Source: Bog-756 sp963745955
GTDB taxonomy: Bacteria; Actinomycetota; Acidimicrobiia; Acidimicrobiales; RAAP-2
Assembly (NCBI GenBank): GCA_963745955.1
Contig: CAVUZI010000005.1
Location: 124,001 to 188,000, forward strand
Length of the DNA stretch: 64,000 bases
Direction of reading: 5' to 3'
The notes under the pieces are model-generated. The model was not told the origin of the DNA. It saw only the letters and a list, made by a program, of their open reading frames with translations, and did no database searches. The translations under genes were made by a program, and so were the position numbers. Shown here one piece after another: positions 42,363 through 50,981 of the stretch. Positions within the stretch are counted from its first letter, which is position 1. Each line of letters opens with the position of its first letter.

Positions 42363-44312
42363 TCAACGGGCGGCCGCCACGAGCAGGGGGACCAACCACG
42401 GTGTCAGCCACTCTCCCCCGGGCTCGCTCAGATGGACCCCGTCGGCAGCTCGCACGATCACGCCGTCCACCTCGCTGACGAAGGTGCCGGCGGGCGAGAG
42501 CCGGTGACCGAGGTCGATCACCGTGACCCGCCCCGCGAATTGGCCTGCCGCCTGCCCGGCCGTTGCATTGAGCGCATCCACCCGGCCGGTCTCCGTCGGG
42601 CAGTCCGTGCTGGTGGCCGGGAGCGGCACGCACTGCTCGGGGCCGGACGTGCGGACCGCCGGCACCGTTGTCATGGCGACCCGTCCCCCGGCGGCGGTGA
42701 GGATCTGGAGCGCGGTGACCACCTGCTGGCGATAGTAGGCGTCGTAGCCCGCCTGGCCCGGCGAGCTCCACCGGCCGGCGATGAGGCGGGTGCTCAGGTC
42801 CCAGGGACCGAGGACGAGCAGTGACAGCGTCGGTCGATCGGTGGCCACGTCCGCCTGGTACTGCGCCTGCCAGCCCGGCCCGGCCGAGGCGCACGGACCC
42901 GTGACAGCGTAGGGCCGACCGCCGACGAGGACGGGGCTCCCCCGGGCAATGGCACACCCGTCGAGCGACCCATCGATCAACGTGACACCGTAGGCGGAGG
43001 CATTGCGAGCAAGTCCCAGGGCGAGCGTGTGGGCAAACGAGTCACCGACCACCAGCACCCGGAGAGCGGGGACCGGCGCCGGCCGGCCGGCCCGCACGGC
43101 CCACTCCGCACCGCTGTCGGTGGAGATGAGGACCGTACCCCCGCTCCCCACGGCCACGCACTCCTCGGGGCTCGGGCACGACACCCCGAGCAATGCCTCT
43201 GCGGTGGGCGACGGTTCCGGTGTCGCCTGGGAGCCGGGGCCCCCGGTGCTCAGGATCGTTCCGGCCTGACCGACTGCCACACACTGATCCGGTGAGGCGC
43301 ACGCCGCCGCCTGTAGGTCCTCAGACGTATCCGTGTACCCGGGGAACCATTCGGCCCCGCCGTCGTCCGACCAGGCCAGGAGGCCGTGGCCGCCCACACC
43401 CAGACAGGTCGGACCGGAGCAGGCGATACCGTTGAGCGGTGACAGCGAGTCGAGGGCGGAGAAGGGCACGGGCGTCGCCGCCCACATGGTCCCGTCCGCG
43501 GTGGTCAGGTCCGTGACCGCGGAGCTGGTGACGGCGGCACACTGCACGGCGGCCCTGCACGCCACGCCGTCCAACACCCCGAAGCCGCTCGACACCGTGT
43601 GCCACCGGATCCCGCCGTCGTCCGTCACGAGGACCGTTTCACCATCGCCGACCGCGTAGCACCGGCCGGAACCCGCACAGGCCACCGACGACAAGGGCTG
43701 GTCGACACCAGTCCGCTCCATGATCCACCTCGTCCCGGCATCGTCGGTGAGGAGGGCGGTCCCGGCGTCGCCGACAACGACGCAGTGGGCCGGGTCGGAG
43801 CAGGCCACGCCGTAGAGGAAGTGGTCGGTGGGAACAACCACCGGAGTCCAGGATCGCCCTCCGGTTCGGCTCACCTGGACACCCCCGGCGCCGCCCACGG
43901 CGATGCACTCCGAGACGCTCGGGCACGCGACCGAGTCGAGCGCTGCGGGTGGTCCCGTCGGTACCGGCGGGACGGGCCGGCGGGCGGACACCGCGGGATG
44001 CCGGAGAGCGGTGCGACCTGTGGCCACCTTCGTACTCTCGAAGCCGCAGGAGGCGACCACGCCACCCACGGCCAGGGCGCCGACCAGTGCCACTTCGACC
44101 GTGGTTCGCCAGGAGCGCACCCGCCTCTTCTTGTTCCGGGAGGCTTTCTTGTTCCGGGAGGCCTTGGTGCCCCGGGAGGCTCCGGTGTCCCCGGAGGCCA
44201 CGGTGTCCTGCCCGGGTGGACGCCGGCCATCGGCCCCGACTCCGGTCGTCGCGCCCCGGCGACCCAGAAGCTGCCAGGAGAGACCGGACGAGGGGATCAC
44301 CGGACCCAGCAT
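42363..44312 (-). CDS. Exported Cys-paired BNR-repeat protein fused to an SGNH hydrolase domain
   Basis: The 649-residue protein has a basic N-terminus with a tandem KASRNKKASRNKK, one membrane segment (VEVALVGALAVGGVVASC, about residues 70-88), then seven repeats (about 122-415). Each repeat starts like LDSVACPSVSECIAVGGAGG with two Cys five residues apart, and most end in a TDDGGxRW-type BNR turn. The repeats predict a beta-propeller closed by disulfides, hence outside the cell. From about residue 420 an SGNH hydrolase domain follows (LRVLVVGDSFAHTLALGL for the nucleophile Ser block, DGVHLSEPGGEWL for Asp-x-x-His). SGNH enzymes remove or transfer acyl groups on glycans. I know each part separately, but not this fusion. 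Confidence 0.85.
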   Translation of the reverse strand: MLGPVIPSSGLSWQLLGRRGATTGVGADGRRPPGQDTVASGDTGASRGTKASRNKKASRNKKRRVRSWRTTVEVALVGALAVGGVVASCGFESTKVATGRTALRHPAVSARRPVPPVPTGPPAALDSVACPSVSECIAVGGAGGVQVSRTGGRSWTPVVVPTDHFLYGVACSDPAHCVVVGDAGTALLTDDAGTRWIMERTGVDQPLSSVACAGSGRCYAVGDGETVLVTDDGGIRWHTVSSGFGVLDGVACRAAVQCAAVTSSAVTDLTTADGTMWAATPVPFSALDSLSPLNGIACSGPTCLGVGGHGLLAWSDDGGAEWFPGYTDTSEDLQAAACASPDQCVAVGQAGTILSTGGPGSQATPEPSPTAEALLGVSCPSPEECVAVGSGGTVLISTDSGAEWAVRAGRPAPVPALRVLVVGDSFAHTLALGLARNASAYGVTLIDGSLDGCAIARGSPVLVGGRPYAVTGPCASAGPGWQAQYQADVATDRPTLSLLVLGPWDLSTRLIAGRWSSPGQAGYDAYYRQQVVTALQILTAAGGRVAMTTVPAVRTSGPEQCVPLPATSTDCPTETGRVDALNATAGQAAGQFAGRVTVIDLGHRLSPAGTFVSEVDGVIVRAADGVHLSEPGGEWLTPWLVPLLVAAAR

Positions 44313-44391
44313 CGCTCACCCTGGGCTTCGGCGTGCGGCACGGCGGAAGGCGCAACCCGGCAATAGGATCACCCGGTGGGAGGATTCCGCC

Positions 44392-45111
44392 ATGCCTGAA
44401 CTGGTCTCGTATGACTGCGACGATCGCATTGCCACAATCACCATGGACGACGGCAAGGCGAACGCTCTCTCGCTCAAGATGCTCTCGGCTGTGAATGAAG
44501 CCCTCGATCAGGCCATCGCCGATGGCGCCGTCGTCGTGCTCACCGGTCGAACGGGGATCTTCTCCGGGGGCTTCGATCTCAACGTGCTGCGTTCGGGTGG
44601 GTCAGACGCGGCCCGCATGCTCGAGCAGGGTTTCCTGCTCGCGCTCCGGGTTCTCGAACACCCGACACCTGTGGTCATCGCCTGCAACGGTCACGCCGTG
44701 GCCATGGGAAGCTTTCTCCTCCTCTCCGGCGACTACCGCATCGGGGTCAACGGCCGATTCCGATTGGTCGCCAACGAGGTGGCCATCGGCCTCACAATGC
44801 CGTGGGCTGCCATCGAGATCTGTCGCCAACGCCTGGCACCGGCACACTTCAACCGGGCGGTGATCCTCGCCGAGGCCTATGAACCTGCCGACGGCGTCGC
44901 AGCCGGGTTCTTGGATCGGGTCGTCGAGGAACCCGGCCTGGCCCAGACTGCAGCCGCGGTGGCGACTGAGCTCGCGGCTCTGGACCGAGATGCACATGCT
45001 GCTTCGAAATCCCGTGCTCGACAGTCGGCGATTGCGGCCATCAAAGGCGGCCTGGAGCTCGACCGGGAGGTCTTCAGGCTGCTGAGCACGGCGACCACCA
45101 CCGACGGGTGA
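44392..45111 (+). CDS. Crotonase/enoyl-CoA hydratase-family protein
   Basis: The 239-residue protein has the crotonase fold: DRIATITMDDGKANALSLKM, then the oxyanion-hole pieces GRTGIFSGGFDL and HAVAMGSFLLLSGDYRIG, and NEVAIGLTMPWAAIEICRQR where a Glu occupies the position of a catalytic acid in hydratases. It would act on an enoyl-CoA or related acyl-CoA; a specific role cannot be set. ATG 44392 has GGGAGG about 8 nt upstream. It is divergent from the BNR-SGNH gene with about 80 nt between, so a shared promoter region is likely. Confidence 0.88.
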   Translation: MPELVSYDCDDRIATITMDDGKANALSLKMLSAVNEALDQAIADGAVVVLTGRTGIFSGGFDLNVLRSGGSDAARMLEQGFLLALRVLEHPTPVVIACNGHAVAMGSFLLLSGDYRIGVNGRFRLVANEVAIGLTMPWAAIEICRQRLAPAHFNRAVILAEAYEPADGVAAGFLDRVVEEPGLAQTAAAVATELAALDRDAHAASKSRARQSAIAAIKGGLELDREVFRLLSTATTTDG

Positions 45112-45298
45112 CCGGAACGGGCACGACGATGAGGCGCCGCCGTGTAACGGGACCCGCCGATGGACCGTTGTTGTTCTTGGTGGTTGATGGCAATCCAGGT
45201 CCGACGGGCTCGCACCACTCGTGCCGGGATCGGCGACGTGGGAGCGGAACCCCGGCGTCGGAATTTGGTCCGACGAGAACCCCTGAGAAGGAGCAGCA

Positions 45299-45793
45299 AT
45301 GAGTCGAAGACTTCTGGTACTCGTGGCCTGCCTGGCCTTCGCCGCCTCGGGGGCTAGATCGGCACCCGCTGGCGCGGCGACCCACGACAAGATTGGTCCG
45401 CATCAATACTTTGACGGTCTGGTCAATGGGTCGATCGGTGTCGGACACCCGGCCATCGTCAAGGTGGTGTGCCCTGGGCCGGCGAGCCGGACCGGACATC
45501 CCTTGGTGGGGCAGAGGCTGGAGGTTACCGAGCCGAAGGCGGTCCTTTCCACCTCGGGCTATACGGGTAAGAAGGCCACCTCCATCGACGCGTTCTTCGG
45601 GGCGCCCCCACCCGCTTCTGAGGGGCCCGGACAAGTGAGTTTCACAAAGTACGGCGTCGCCAAGTCCATCCCCACGTCGCTGGAACTGCCCTGCGCGGGA
45701 ACCGGTCACGTCACCTTCGTGCCCTACCCGCAGAGTCCGCCCACCTCTCGGGCAGCCACCGTGGCAGTGGAGTACGTCAACGTAGCTGCGTGA
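45299..45793 (+). CDS. Secreted protein of an uncharacterised actinobacterial family
   Basis: The 164-residue product starts with a classical signal peptide (MSRRLLVLVACLAFAASGAR, cleavage likely after PAGAA). The mature part has IGPHQYFDGLVNGSIGVGHP, AIVKVVCPGP, GHPLVGQRLEV and an IDAFFGAPPPASEGPG block with two Cys. I recall many unnamed actinobacterial secreted proteins with the GLVNG..A.IKVVCPGP..TGHPL..Q pattern, but no function. AAGGAGCAGCA precedes ATG 45299. A second signal-peptide protein gene follows 112 nt later, so the two may be expressed together. Confidence 0.8.
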   Translation: MSRRLLVLVACLAFAASGARSAPAGAATHDKIGPHQYFDGLVNGSIGVGHPAIVKVVCPGPASRTGHPLVGQRLEVTEPKAVLSTSGYTGKKATSIDAFFGAPPPASEGPGQVSFTKYGVAKSIPTSLELPCAGTGHVTFVPYPQSPPTSRAATVAVEYVNVAA

Positions 45794-45905
45794 CCGCTGT
45801 AAGTCGAAGGCGACCTGCCGGAGGGCGGCCCATGGTGGACTCCCGGAACCCCCGTCTTGGCGTGGCAGCACTCGAAGGTGGAACAGTGGAAAGCAAAGGA
45901 GAATC

Positions 45906-46301
45906 ATGTCCCGTTTGAAGAAACTGGCCCTCGCGCTGTCTGTGATCGGCATCGCCGTAGTCGGGCTTCACACCGTTCCGGCCGACGCAGGCACCACTTC
46001 TGCACATCGATCTGCACTCGTCGGCGAGTTGGGCATCGAAGGGGGTGCAGCCCCTGGTGGGTTCCACCCCACGGCTGGAACAGTCGAGGTGGAATTCAAG
46101 TCCGTTCCCCTTGTCCTCGAAAAGCACGTGGGCAAATCAGGCCACTTCGATATCACACTCTCGCCGGGCTCCTACACGGTCATCGGTTGCGGTCCTGCGG
46201 CGTCGGGCGCGACCAGTGGCCGGTGCAGCAGGCCGAAGAACATTCACCTGGTGTCCGGCGAGGTGGATCACATCCAGCTCGTCTGGGCGCTTGTGCCCTG
46301 A
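45906..46301 (+). CDS. Small secreted protein, unknown function
   Basis: The 131-residue product begins MSRLKKLALALSVIGIAVVG with a likely cleavage after VPADA. The mature region is a short beta-rich domain (AGTVEVEFKSVPLVLEKHVG, SGHFDITLSPGSYTVIGCGP and NIHLVSGEVDHIQLVWALVP) with two Cys that could form one disulfide. The SGxFxxxLxPGxYxVxG pattern resembles carboxypeptidase-regulatory/transthyretin-like folds. AAAGGAGAATC precedes ATG 45906. A weak GCCCTGA/TCAGGGC inverted repeat overlaps and follows the stop (46295-46320) and may act as a terminator. Confidence 0.75.
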   Translation: MSRLKKLALALSVIGIAVVGLHTVPADAGTTSAHRSALVGELGIEGGAAPGGFHPTAGTVEVEFKSVPLVLEKHVGKSGHFDITLSPGSYTVIGCGPAASGATSGRCSRPKNIHLVSGEVDHIQLVWALVP

Positions 46302-46513
46302 CGGGGATCACCTTCAGGGCGGGGTCGGCTGAGCCAGCGGTGCACCGGTCAACGCCGAGCAAGGCCAGGTAACCGTCGGAACCGGTTTTCAAGCGCGGCG
46401 GTGCCGGCGTCCTCCACCTGCGCGGCACGGCTATCCGGAATGGCCTGCCCGTTGTTCCTGACTCCCGCTCATGGCAGGCTCTTTGTCATCCTCAGCCGAG
46501 CGAAGGAGCGACG

Positions 46514-46942
46514 ATGACCGACAGCGCCAGCACCGCCGGCCGTTGCCCTGTGGTTCTCGGACCAGGCGACGGTCGGACGTATCCGATGGGTCGAATCTCG
46601 ACGGTCTTCAAGGCCGACGGTGCGGAGACCGGGCAACGGTATTCGATCTCCGAGTGGTGGCTCGACCCGTACACGAAAGGACCCGGTGCGCACTCGCATC
46701 CCGAGGACGATGTCTTCTACGTCATCGGCGGCACCATGAGCGTGCTGATAGGCACCGAATGGATAGAGGCGAGCACAGGGTCGTTTGTCCTGGTGCCGGC
46801 GACCATCACCCATGACTTCGAGAACCGTGGCTCGGAACGTGCCGGGGTGCTCAATATCTCGGTCCCCGGCAACTTCGAGCCACGCATGCCGGACATCGCA
46901 CAGTGGTTCGCCGAGCATCCTCCGGGCGACACCGGTACCTGA
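46514..46942 (+). CDS. Cupin-domain protein
   Basis: The 142-residue protein has a single cupin barrel. Metal-binding motif 1 is KGPGAHSHPEDDVFYVIGG, with His-x-His and an Asp where Glu is usual, and motif 2 is VPATITHDFENRG with the second-site His. Such proteins may be dioxygenases, isomerases or simply sugar-binding. The substrate is unknown. ATG 46514 follows AAGGAGCGACG. It stands alone, 212 nt after the small secreted protein gene and convergent with the alpha/beta hydrolase gene. Confidence 0.85.
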   Translation: MTDSASTAGRCPVVLGPGDGRTYPMGRISTVFKADGAETGQRYSISEWWLDPYTKGPGAHSHPEDDVFYVIGGTMSVLIGTEWIEASTGSFVLVPATITHDFENRGSERAGVLNISVPGNFEPRMPDIAQWFAEHPPGDTGT

Positions 46943-47051
46943 GCCGGAATGCGGGGTTCTGCGCAGGTCGAACGGCTCCTGCCACCGACCCGCGAGATAC
47001 TCGAGTACCCGGGCGGTGGCACTCGCAGGTCCGCTGCGCCAGGAGTACCGA

Positions 47052-47761
47052 TCAGGCGTTCAAGGCGAAATCCGCAATCCATCTGGCGACAGTTGTCAGC
47101 AACGCCTGGCGTCCGGGGTCGTCGGAAGGAACACACCGGCGATCAGTGGGATCGTAGACCGTGCCGATTGCACCGGCATGGTCTGTCTCCACGTCTCGGA
47201 GCGTGATCTCCCATCCAGCCCCGGAAAGCGCATCGAACGTGATCCGAGCCCGCTGGACGGGCACGACCTCATCGAAGGTCCCGTGGATGAGCAGGAGGGG
47301 GACAGAAGGGTCGACGGCGATGCCGAAGGGATCTCGTTCGCGGAAGGGCGAGTCATCGAAGCCTCCTGAAAGCCCGATGAAACGAGCGGGACGCAGCCCC
47401 CAAGGTTCGTCGTGCGCAACACGACATCCAATCCAGCACTTGCCCCGAGCGACCACCCGGCCAGGACGACCCGACCGATGCCGATGGCCTCGGCGAAGTC
47501 ACGGGTGAAGGCGAGCGAAGCGGTGAGATGGTGTCGTCCCCTTCCGCCGTCAGCACTCGTCCAGTCGGGGACGATCGTCATTGCTCCGGCGGCCGCGATC
47601 TGGTGGGCCAGCGGCTCGAGAACGTCTCGCTCGTTCGGGCCGCGGCCATGCCACAGGAGAACGGCTACGGACCCACCAGGCCGTTTAGGTTCATAGATGT
47701 CGAGCAACTGACCGAGTCCGTAATCAACGGCGCCCAGCCGCCGCACGATTGATCTGGCCAT
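47052..47761 (-). CDS. Alpha/beta hydrolase, BD-FAE/esterase-like (frameshifted)
   Basis: The corrected product is about 236 residues. Part one: VAVLLWHGRGPNERDVLEPL (oxyanion region HGRG), then AIGIGRVVLAGWSLGASAGL with the nucleophile Ser in GWSLG. The frame changes near 47400. Part two: PARFIGLSGGFDDSPFRERD, LLLIHGTFDEVVPVQRARIT with the acid Asp, and VETDHAGAIGTVYD with the base His. Removing one base joins them with family-typical spacing. The family (BD-FAE, dienelactone-hydrolase-like) cleaves esters of small or polymeric substrates. ATG 47761 was chosen over an in-frame upstream Met in poor sequence. Confidence 0.83.
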
Positions 47762-48025
47762 GAGGACATTTTCGCAGTTCAAAGCAGTCGCCTGCCTGTA
47801 CGTGAACCTCGACACCCAGGGTCGCCCCGCCCGGGCGGTGCTGAGGGAGGCGCTCGGTGGATCGCAGGGTTGGGCCGAAGGAGCCGTGGCACGTGGTGGA
47901 GCTGAGCTACCCGGCCGCCGGGATCGGTCGATGATGGGCGGCGAGAGGGCGTGAACACTTCCCGCGTCCCGAGGAACAGAACCCGGCCGTCACCGGGCGT
48001 CGGAACCGAGTCGACAGGCGGGAGG

Positions 48026-48394
48026 TCAGCTGCCGTAGGGTCGGGTGAGTACCTCCAGATTGTGGCCCGAGGGGTCCTCGAAGTAGAAGCCCCGTCCGTG
48101 GTTGTTGATCCGCTTCTCCTGTTGGTGGCCGGGGTCGGCCCAGTAGGTGATGCCACGGTCGGTCACCCGGGCGAAGATGGCATCGAACTCCTCCTCGGAG
48201 ACAAGGAAGGCATAGTGATGGTGGGCCGGAGCCGATCGATCGTCGTAGTCGAGGCTCACGCCATTGGCGGTCTCGACGCAGACGAACGGCCCAAAGGCCT
48301 TCGGGGGACCGAGACCGAGGATGTCGGCGAGAAAGTCGGCCGAGGCCTGCTTGTCCCGTACCGGGACGATGGTGTGGTTGAGCTGGACTGCCAT
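48026..48394 (-). CDS. VOC-family (glyoxalase-like) protein
   Basis: The 122-residue protein has LNHTIVPVRDKQASADFLAD as the first beta-alpha-beta unit and a second unit with HHHYAFLVSEEEFDAIFARV and GRGFYFEDPSGHNLEVLTRP. Metal ligands are His5 of LNH, the His cluster HHH near residue 65 and the Glu of HNLEVL. The pattern fits glyoxalase-superfamily lyases or dioxygenases, and in resistance contexts fosfomycin/bleomycin-binding proteins; the substrate is not readable here. ATG 48394 has AAGGAGGCGTC upstream, which fixes the start. Confidence 0.85.
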   Translation of the reverse strand: MAVQLNHTIVPVRDKQASADFLADILGLGPPKAFGPFVCVETANGVSLDYDDRSAPAHHHYAFLVSEEEFDAIFARVTDRGITYWADPGHQQEKRINNHGRGFYFEDPSGHNLEVLTRPYGS

Positions 48395-48732
48395 GACGCC
48401 TCCTTCGGTATTCCGCATGATCCATTGTCGAGTCTCCGCAAGGCTCGAACACGGGATCGTCCGGGGTCACCGGCTGATCCGTCGAGGTGAGCGCAGACCG
48501 CTGCTCCGGGCGCTCCATCCGTGGACCCGCGGGACCTCCGAGACAGGGCCGCGTTTCCGAACGCGCCGCTCAGCTGCATCCCAATGGGCCTTCCCGCCCG
48601 CACCGGACGAAGGAGAGAAACATCTGCCCGCCATTGTCAATGTAGCGCGCATCGGACGCTTGCGGCAAGGGCTCGGTCGGTGTGCAGAATCTTCGGTCCG
48701 AACAGAACCTGCAGAAACAGGAGGGGTGGCGT
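48395..48732. other. Intergenic gap of 338 nt, no gene seen
   Basis: Reading both strands gives only short ORFs without ribosome sites or protein-like composition. The right end holds the ribosome site CAGGAGG of the FAD monooxygenase. No strong hairpin, repeat or -10 stood out. Confidence 0.5.
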
Positions 48733-50190
48733 ATGACCGAGCATGCGGTGGTGATCGCCGGAGGCGGTCCGACGGGAATGATGCTGGCTGCCGAGCTGGC
48801 ATTGGCGAAGCTCGACGTGGCCGTCGTGGAGCAGCGTCCCGATCATGTACTCGTCGGCTCCCGAGCCGGTGGCTTTCACTCGCGCACGATCGAGGTGCTG
48901 GACCAACGTGGGGTCGCTGATCGGTTCCTCGCAGAGGGCCAGGTGGCTCAAGCCGTGATGATCGCCTCCACCGTGTTGGACATGAGCGACTTCCCGACGC
49001 GTCATCCTTACTCCCTCGGGATCTGGCAGAACCAGATCGAGAGGATCATGGCCGCCTGGATCTCTGAGCTCCCGGTACGCATCAACTACGGATATGAGGT
49101 GACGGGCTTCGCGCAGGACGGTACCGGGGTCGACGTCGAACTGTCCGACGGCGAGTCTCTACGGGCGCAGTACCTCGTCGGGTGCGACGGGGGGCGCAGC
49201 GTCATCCGTAAAGCTGCAGGGATCGGCTTCCCGGGGTGGGGTCCGACGAAAAGCAACCTGATCGCCGAGGTCGAGGTGACCGAGGAACCGCCGCGGGGCG
49301 TTCGCCATGACGCTGCGGGCATCCATGCTCTCCACCGGATGGAGGACGGGCGGACGGTGCGGGTCGTCGTGACCGAGCAGCAGCTCGGGCCGAGCAGCGA
49401 GCCGACCCTGACCGACCTCAGCGAAGCGCTCACCGCCGTGTACGACACCGACTTCGGGATCCACAGCCCCACGTGGATCTCCAGGTTCACCGACATGACT
49501 CGTCAGGCGGAGGCCTACCGCGCCGGGCGGGTCCTCCTCGCAGGCGACTCGGCGCACGTGCATTACCCGGCGGGCGGACAGGGCCTCAGCCTCGGTGTGC
49601 AAGATGCGGTGAACCTGGGATGGAAGCTGGCGCAGGTGGTCGATGGGACCTCTCCGGAGAGCCTTCTGGATACCTATCGGGACGAACGCCACCCCGTCGC
49701 CGCCCGTGCGCTTCAGCACACGATGGCTCTCGGTCTGCTCCAACGGGGGGACGAGCGCACCAAGGCCCTGGTCGATGTGGTGTCGGAGCTGGCGAGAATG
49801 GACGAGCCCCGCAAATGGCTCGCCGGGATCATTTCCGGCCTGGACATTCACTACGACCTCGGCGAAGGCCATCCCCTGCTGGGTCGCCGCATGCCCGATC
49901 TGGACCTCGTGGCCGACGACGGCCCGCTACGCACCTTCAGCCTGCTGCACGGGGCCAGGCCGGTGCTGCTCAACCTTGGTGAGCCCGGCACCTTTGACAT
50001 CACTCCATGGGCTGACCGGGTGCAGCTGATCGATGCTCACTACGGCGGTCAGTGGGAGCTTCCGGTCGTTGGCGCGGTCACCGCTCCCACCGCCGTGTTG
50101 ATCCGGCCCGACGGCTATGTCGCCTGGGTGGCGGACGGTACGGCTCCCGGATTGCGAGAGGCCCTGGCTACCTGGTTCGGCACACCATGA
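48733..50190 (+). CDS. FAD-dependent aromatic monooxygenase (rifampicin-monooxygenase/PgaE-like)
   Basis: The 485-residue class A flavoprotein hydroxylase has the dinucleotide motif VVIAGGGPTGMMLAAELALA, an NADPH/FAD DG motif YLVGCDGGRSVIRKAAGIG and the GD motif VLLAGDSAHVHYPAGGQGLS. The domain order is an FAD-binding_3 core (1-350) and a thioredoxin-like C-terminal domain (about 390-485) seen in PgaE, MtmOIV and Rox. Its length fits Rox and Pga-type enzymes. They hydroxylate phenolic or polyketide rings with NADPH and O2. Substrate choice cannot be read, so rifampicin inactivation is only one option. AGGAGG precedes ATG 48733. The last residues run into a 21-nt tandem repeat at the stop. Confidence 0.9.
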   Translation: MTEHAVVIAGGGPTGMMLAAELALAKLDVAVVEQRPDHVLVGSRAGGFHSRTIEVLDQRGVADRFLAEGQVAQAVMIASTVLDMSDFPTRHPYSLGIWQNQIERIMAAWISELPVRINYGYEVTGFAQDGTGVDVELSDGESLRAQYLVGCDGGRSVIRKAAGIGFPGWGPTKSNLIAEVEVTEEPPRGVRHDAAGIHALHRMEDGRTVRVVVTEQQLGPSSEPTLTDLSEALTAVYDTDFGIHSPTWISRFTDMTRQAEAYRAGRVLLAGDSAHVHYPAGGQGLSLGVQDAVNLGWKLAQVVDGTSPESLLDTYRDERHPVAARALQHTMALGLLQRGDERTKALVDVVSELARMDEPRKWLAGIISGLDIHYDLGEGHPLLGRRMPDLDLVADDGPLRTFSLLHGARPVLLNLGEPGTFDITPWADRVQLIDAHYGGQWELPVVGAVTAPTAVLIRPDGYVAWVADGTAPGLREALATWFGTP

Positions 50191-50229
50191 CGGGAGGCGG
50201 AGCCAACGTGACGGGAGGCGGAGCCAACG
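50188..50229. repeat. 21-nt tandem repeat spanning the monooxygenase stop codon
   Basis: TGACGGGAGGCGGAGCCAAC plus G is repeated perfectly at 50188-50208 and 50209-50229. The first copy contains the monooxygenase TGA. Each copy carries GGAGGCGG and ends against a GTG, so each could initiate translation. The only frame reached is a 22-codon ORF from GTG 50229 ending at TAG, so this is more likely a duplication at the end of the gene than a functional start. Confidence 0.85.
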
Positions 50230-50381
50230 TGACGATCACAGCCTCGATCGCGTCCATCCCCGCTCGATCGAAACATCAACCGAATCCAGACGCGTAGATC
50301 ATCATCGGGCGGAGTCGAGCGCCGGGAAGCTGGGACCGGCGAGAGGCTGAGGATCCCCGAATCACCGGCCCGGTGGGACGA

Positions 50382-50924
50382 CTAGGCCACGGTCGAAGTC
50401 TGGGCCAGGATCCGGGCCGCGCACGACTCGGACGAGCCATGGGTCGTGTCGACAGTCAGGTCGTACACGACGCCTTCATGGACAACGATCGCCTGGGACT
50501 CAGCCATTCCGGCCACGCGATCTGGCCGCAACGCCTCCCTTGCTCTTGCAACTTCGCGATCGCATTTCACGCCGATCCACAGCACCCCCAGTCCGGCAAG
50601 CGCCGTTCGCAGCCGTTCCTGACTACGTACACCGTCGAGAAACACCTCGTCGACGATGACGCCAGTCCCGCTGGCGGCAATGGCGGCGATGCCGATGTAC
50701 CAGGACGCTTCAAGGTCCCGCCACCCGGGACCGATCTCGACCTGCCCGGTCTCTCCGATATGCAGCAGGGACCCGTCCTCGATCCCCTTGTCAGACATTG
50801 CCCTGATCAGGTCATCGACGCCGAGCAACAGCCAGGGTGTCGCCAACATCTCTTGAAGAACCCGAGCAATCGATGTCTTGCCAGACGAAGATATGCCGTT
50901 CAAGACGATGACCTGGGTGCCCAC
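50382..50924 (-). CDS. Chloramphenicol 3-O-phosphotransferase-like kinase (AAA P-loop)
   Basis: The 180-residue product is close to Streptomyces chloramphenicol phosphotransferase in every block: P-loop LNGISSSGKTSIARVLQEML, LLGVDDLIRAM with the catalytic Asp, GWRDLEASWYIGIAAIA, VIVDEVFLDG, LWIGVKCDREVARAREALR, RVAGMAESQAIVVHEGVVYD and LTVDTTHGSSESCAARI. The family has 178 residues, so the length fits. It phosphorylates the 3-hydroxyl of chloramphenicol in producers; here the natural substrate is unknown. GTG 50924 was chosen because the P-loop should start within about 10 residues. A longer in-frame extension is not family-like. It is divergent from a small membrane protein. Confidence 0.9.
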   Translation of the reverse strand: MGTQVIVLNGISSSGKTSIARVLQEMLATPWLLLGVDDLIRAMSDKGIEDGSLLHIGETGQVEIGPGWRDLEASWYIGIAAIAASGTGVIVDEVFLDGVRSQERLRTALAGLGVLWIGVKCDREVARAREALRPDRVAGMAESQAIVVHEGVVYDLTVDTTHGSSESCAARILAQTSTVA

Positions 50925-50969
50925 AGGGGCAAAGTAACACTGTCCTCGATCCGATCTGGTGACACTGGG

Positions 50970-50975
50970 TACGCT
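50970..50975 (+). promoter_or_regulatory. -10-like TACGCT, leaderless promoter
   Basis: TACGCT ends 6 nt before ATG 50982 and has no Shine-Dalgarno sequence after it. This agrees with leaderless transcription of the small membrane protein gene. Confidence 0.5.
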
Positions 50976-50981
50976 TCCGGG

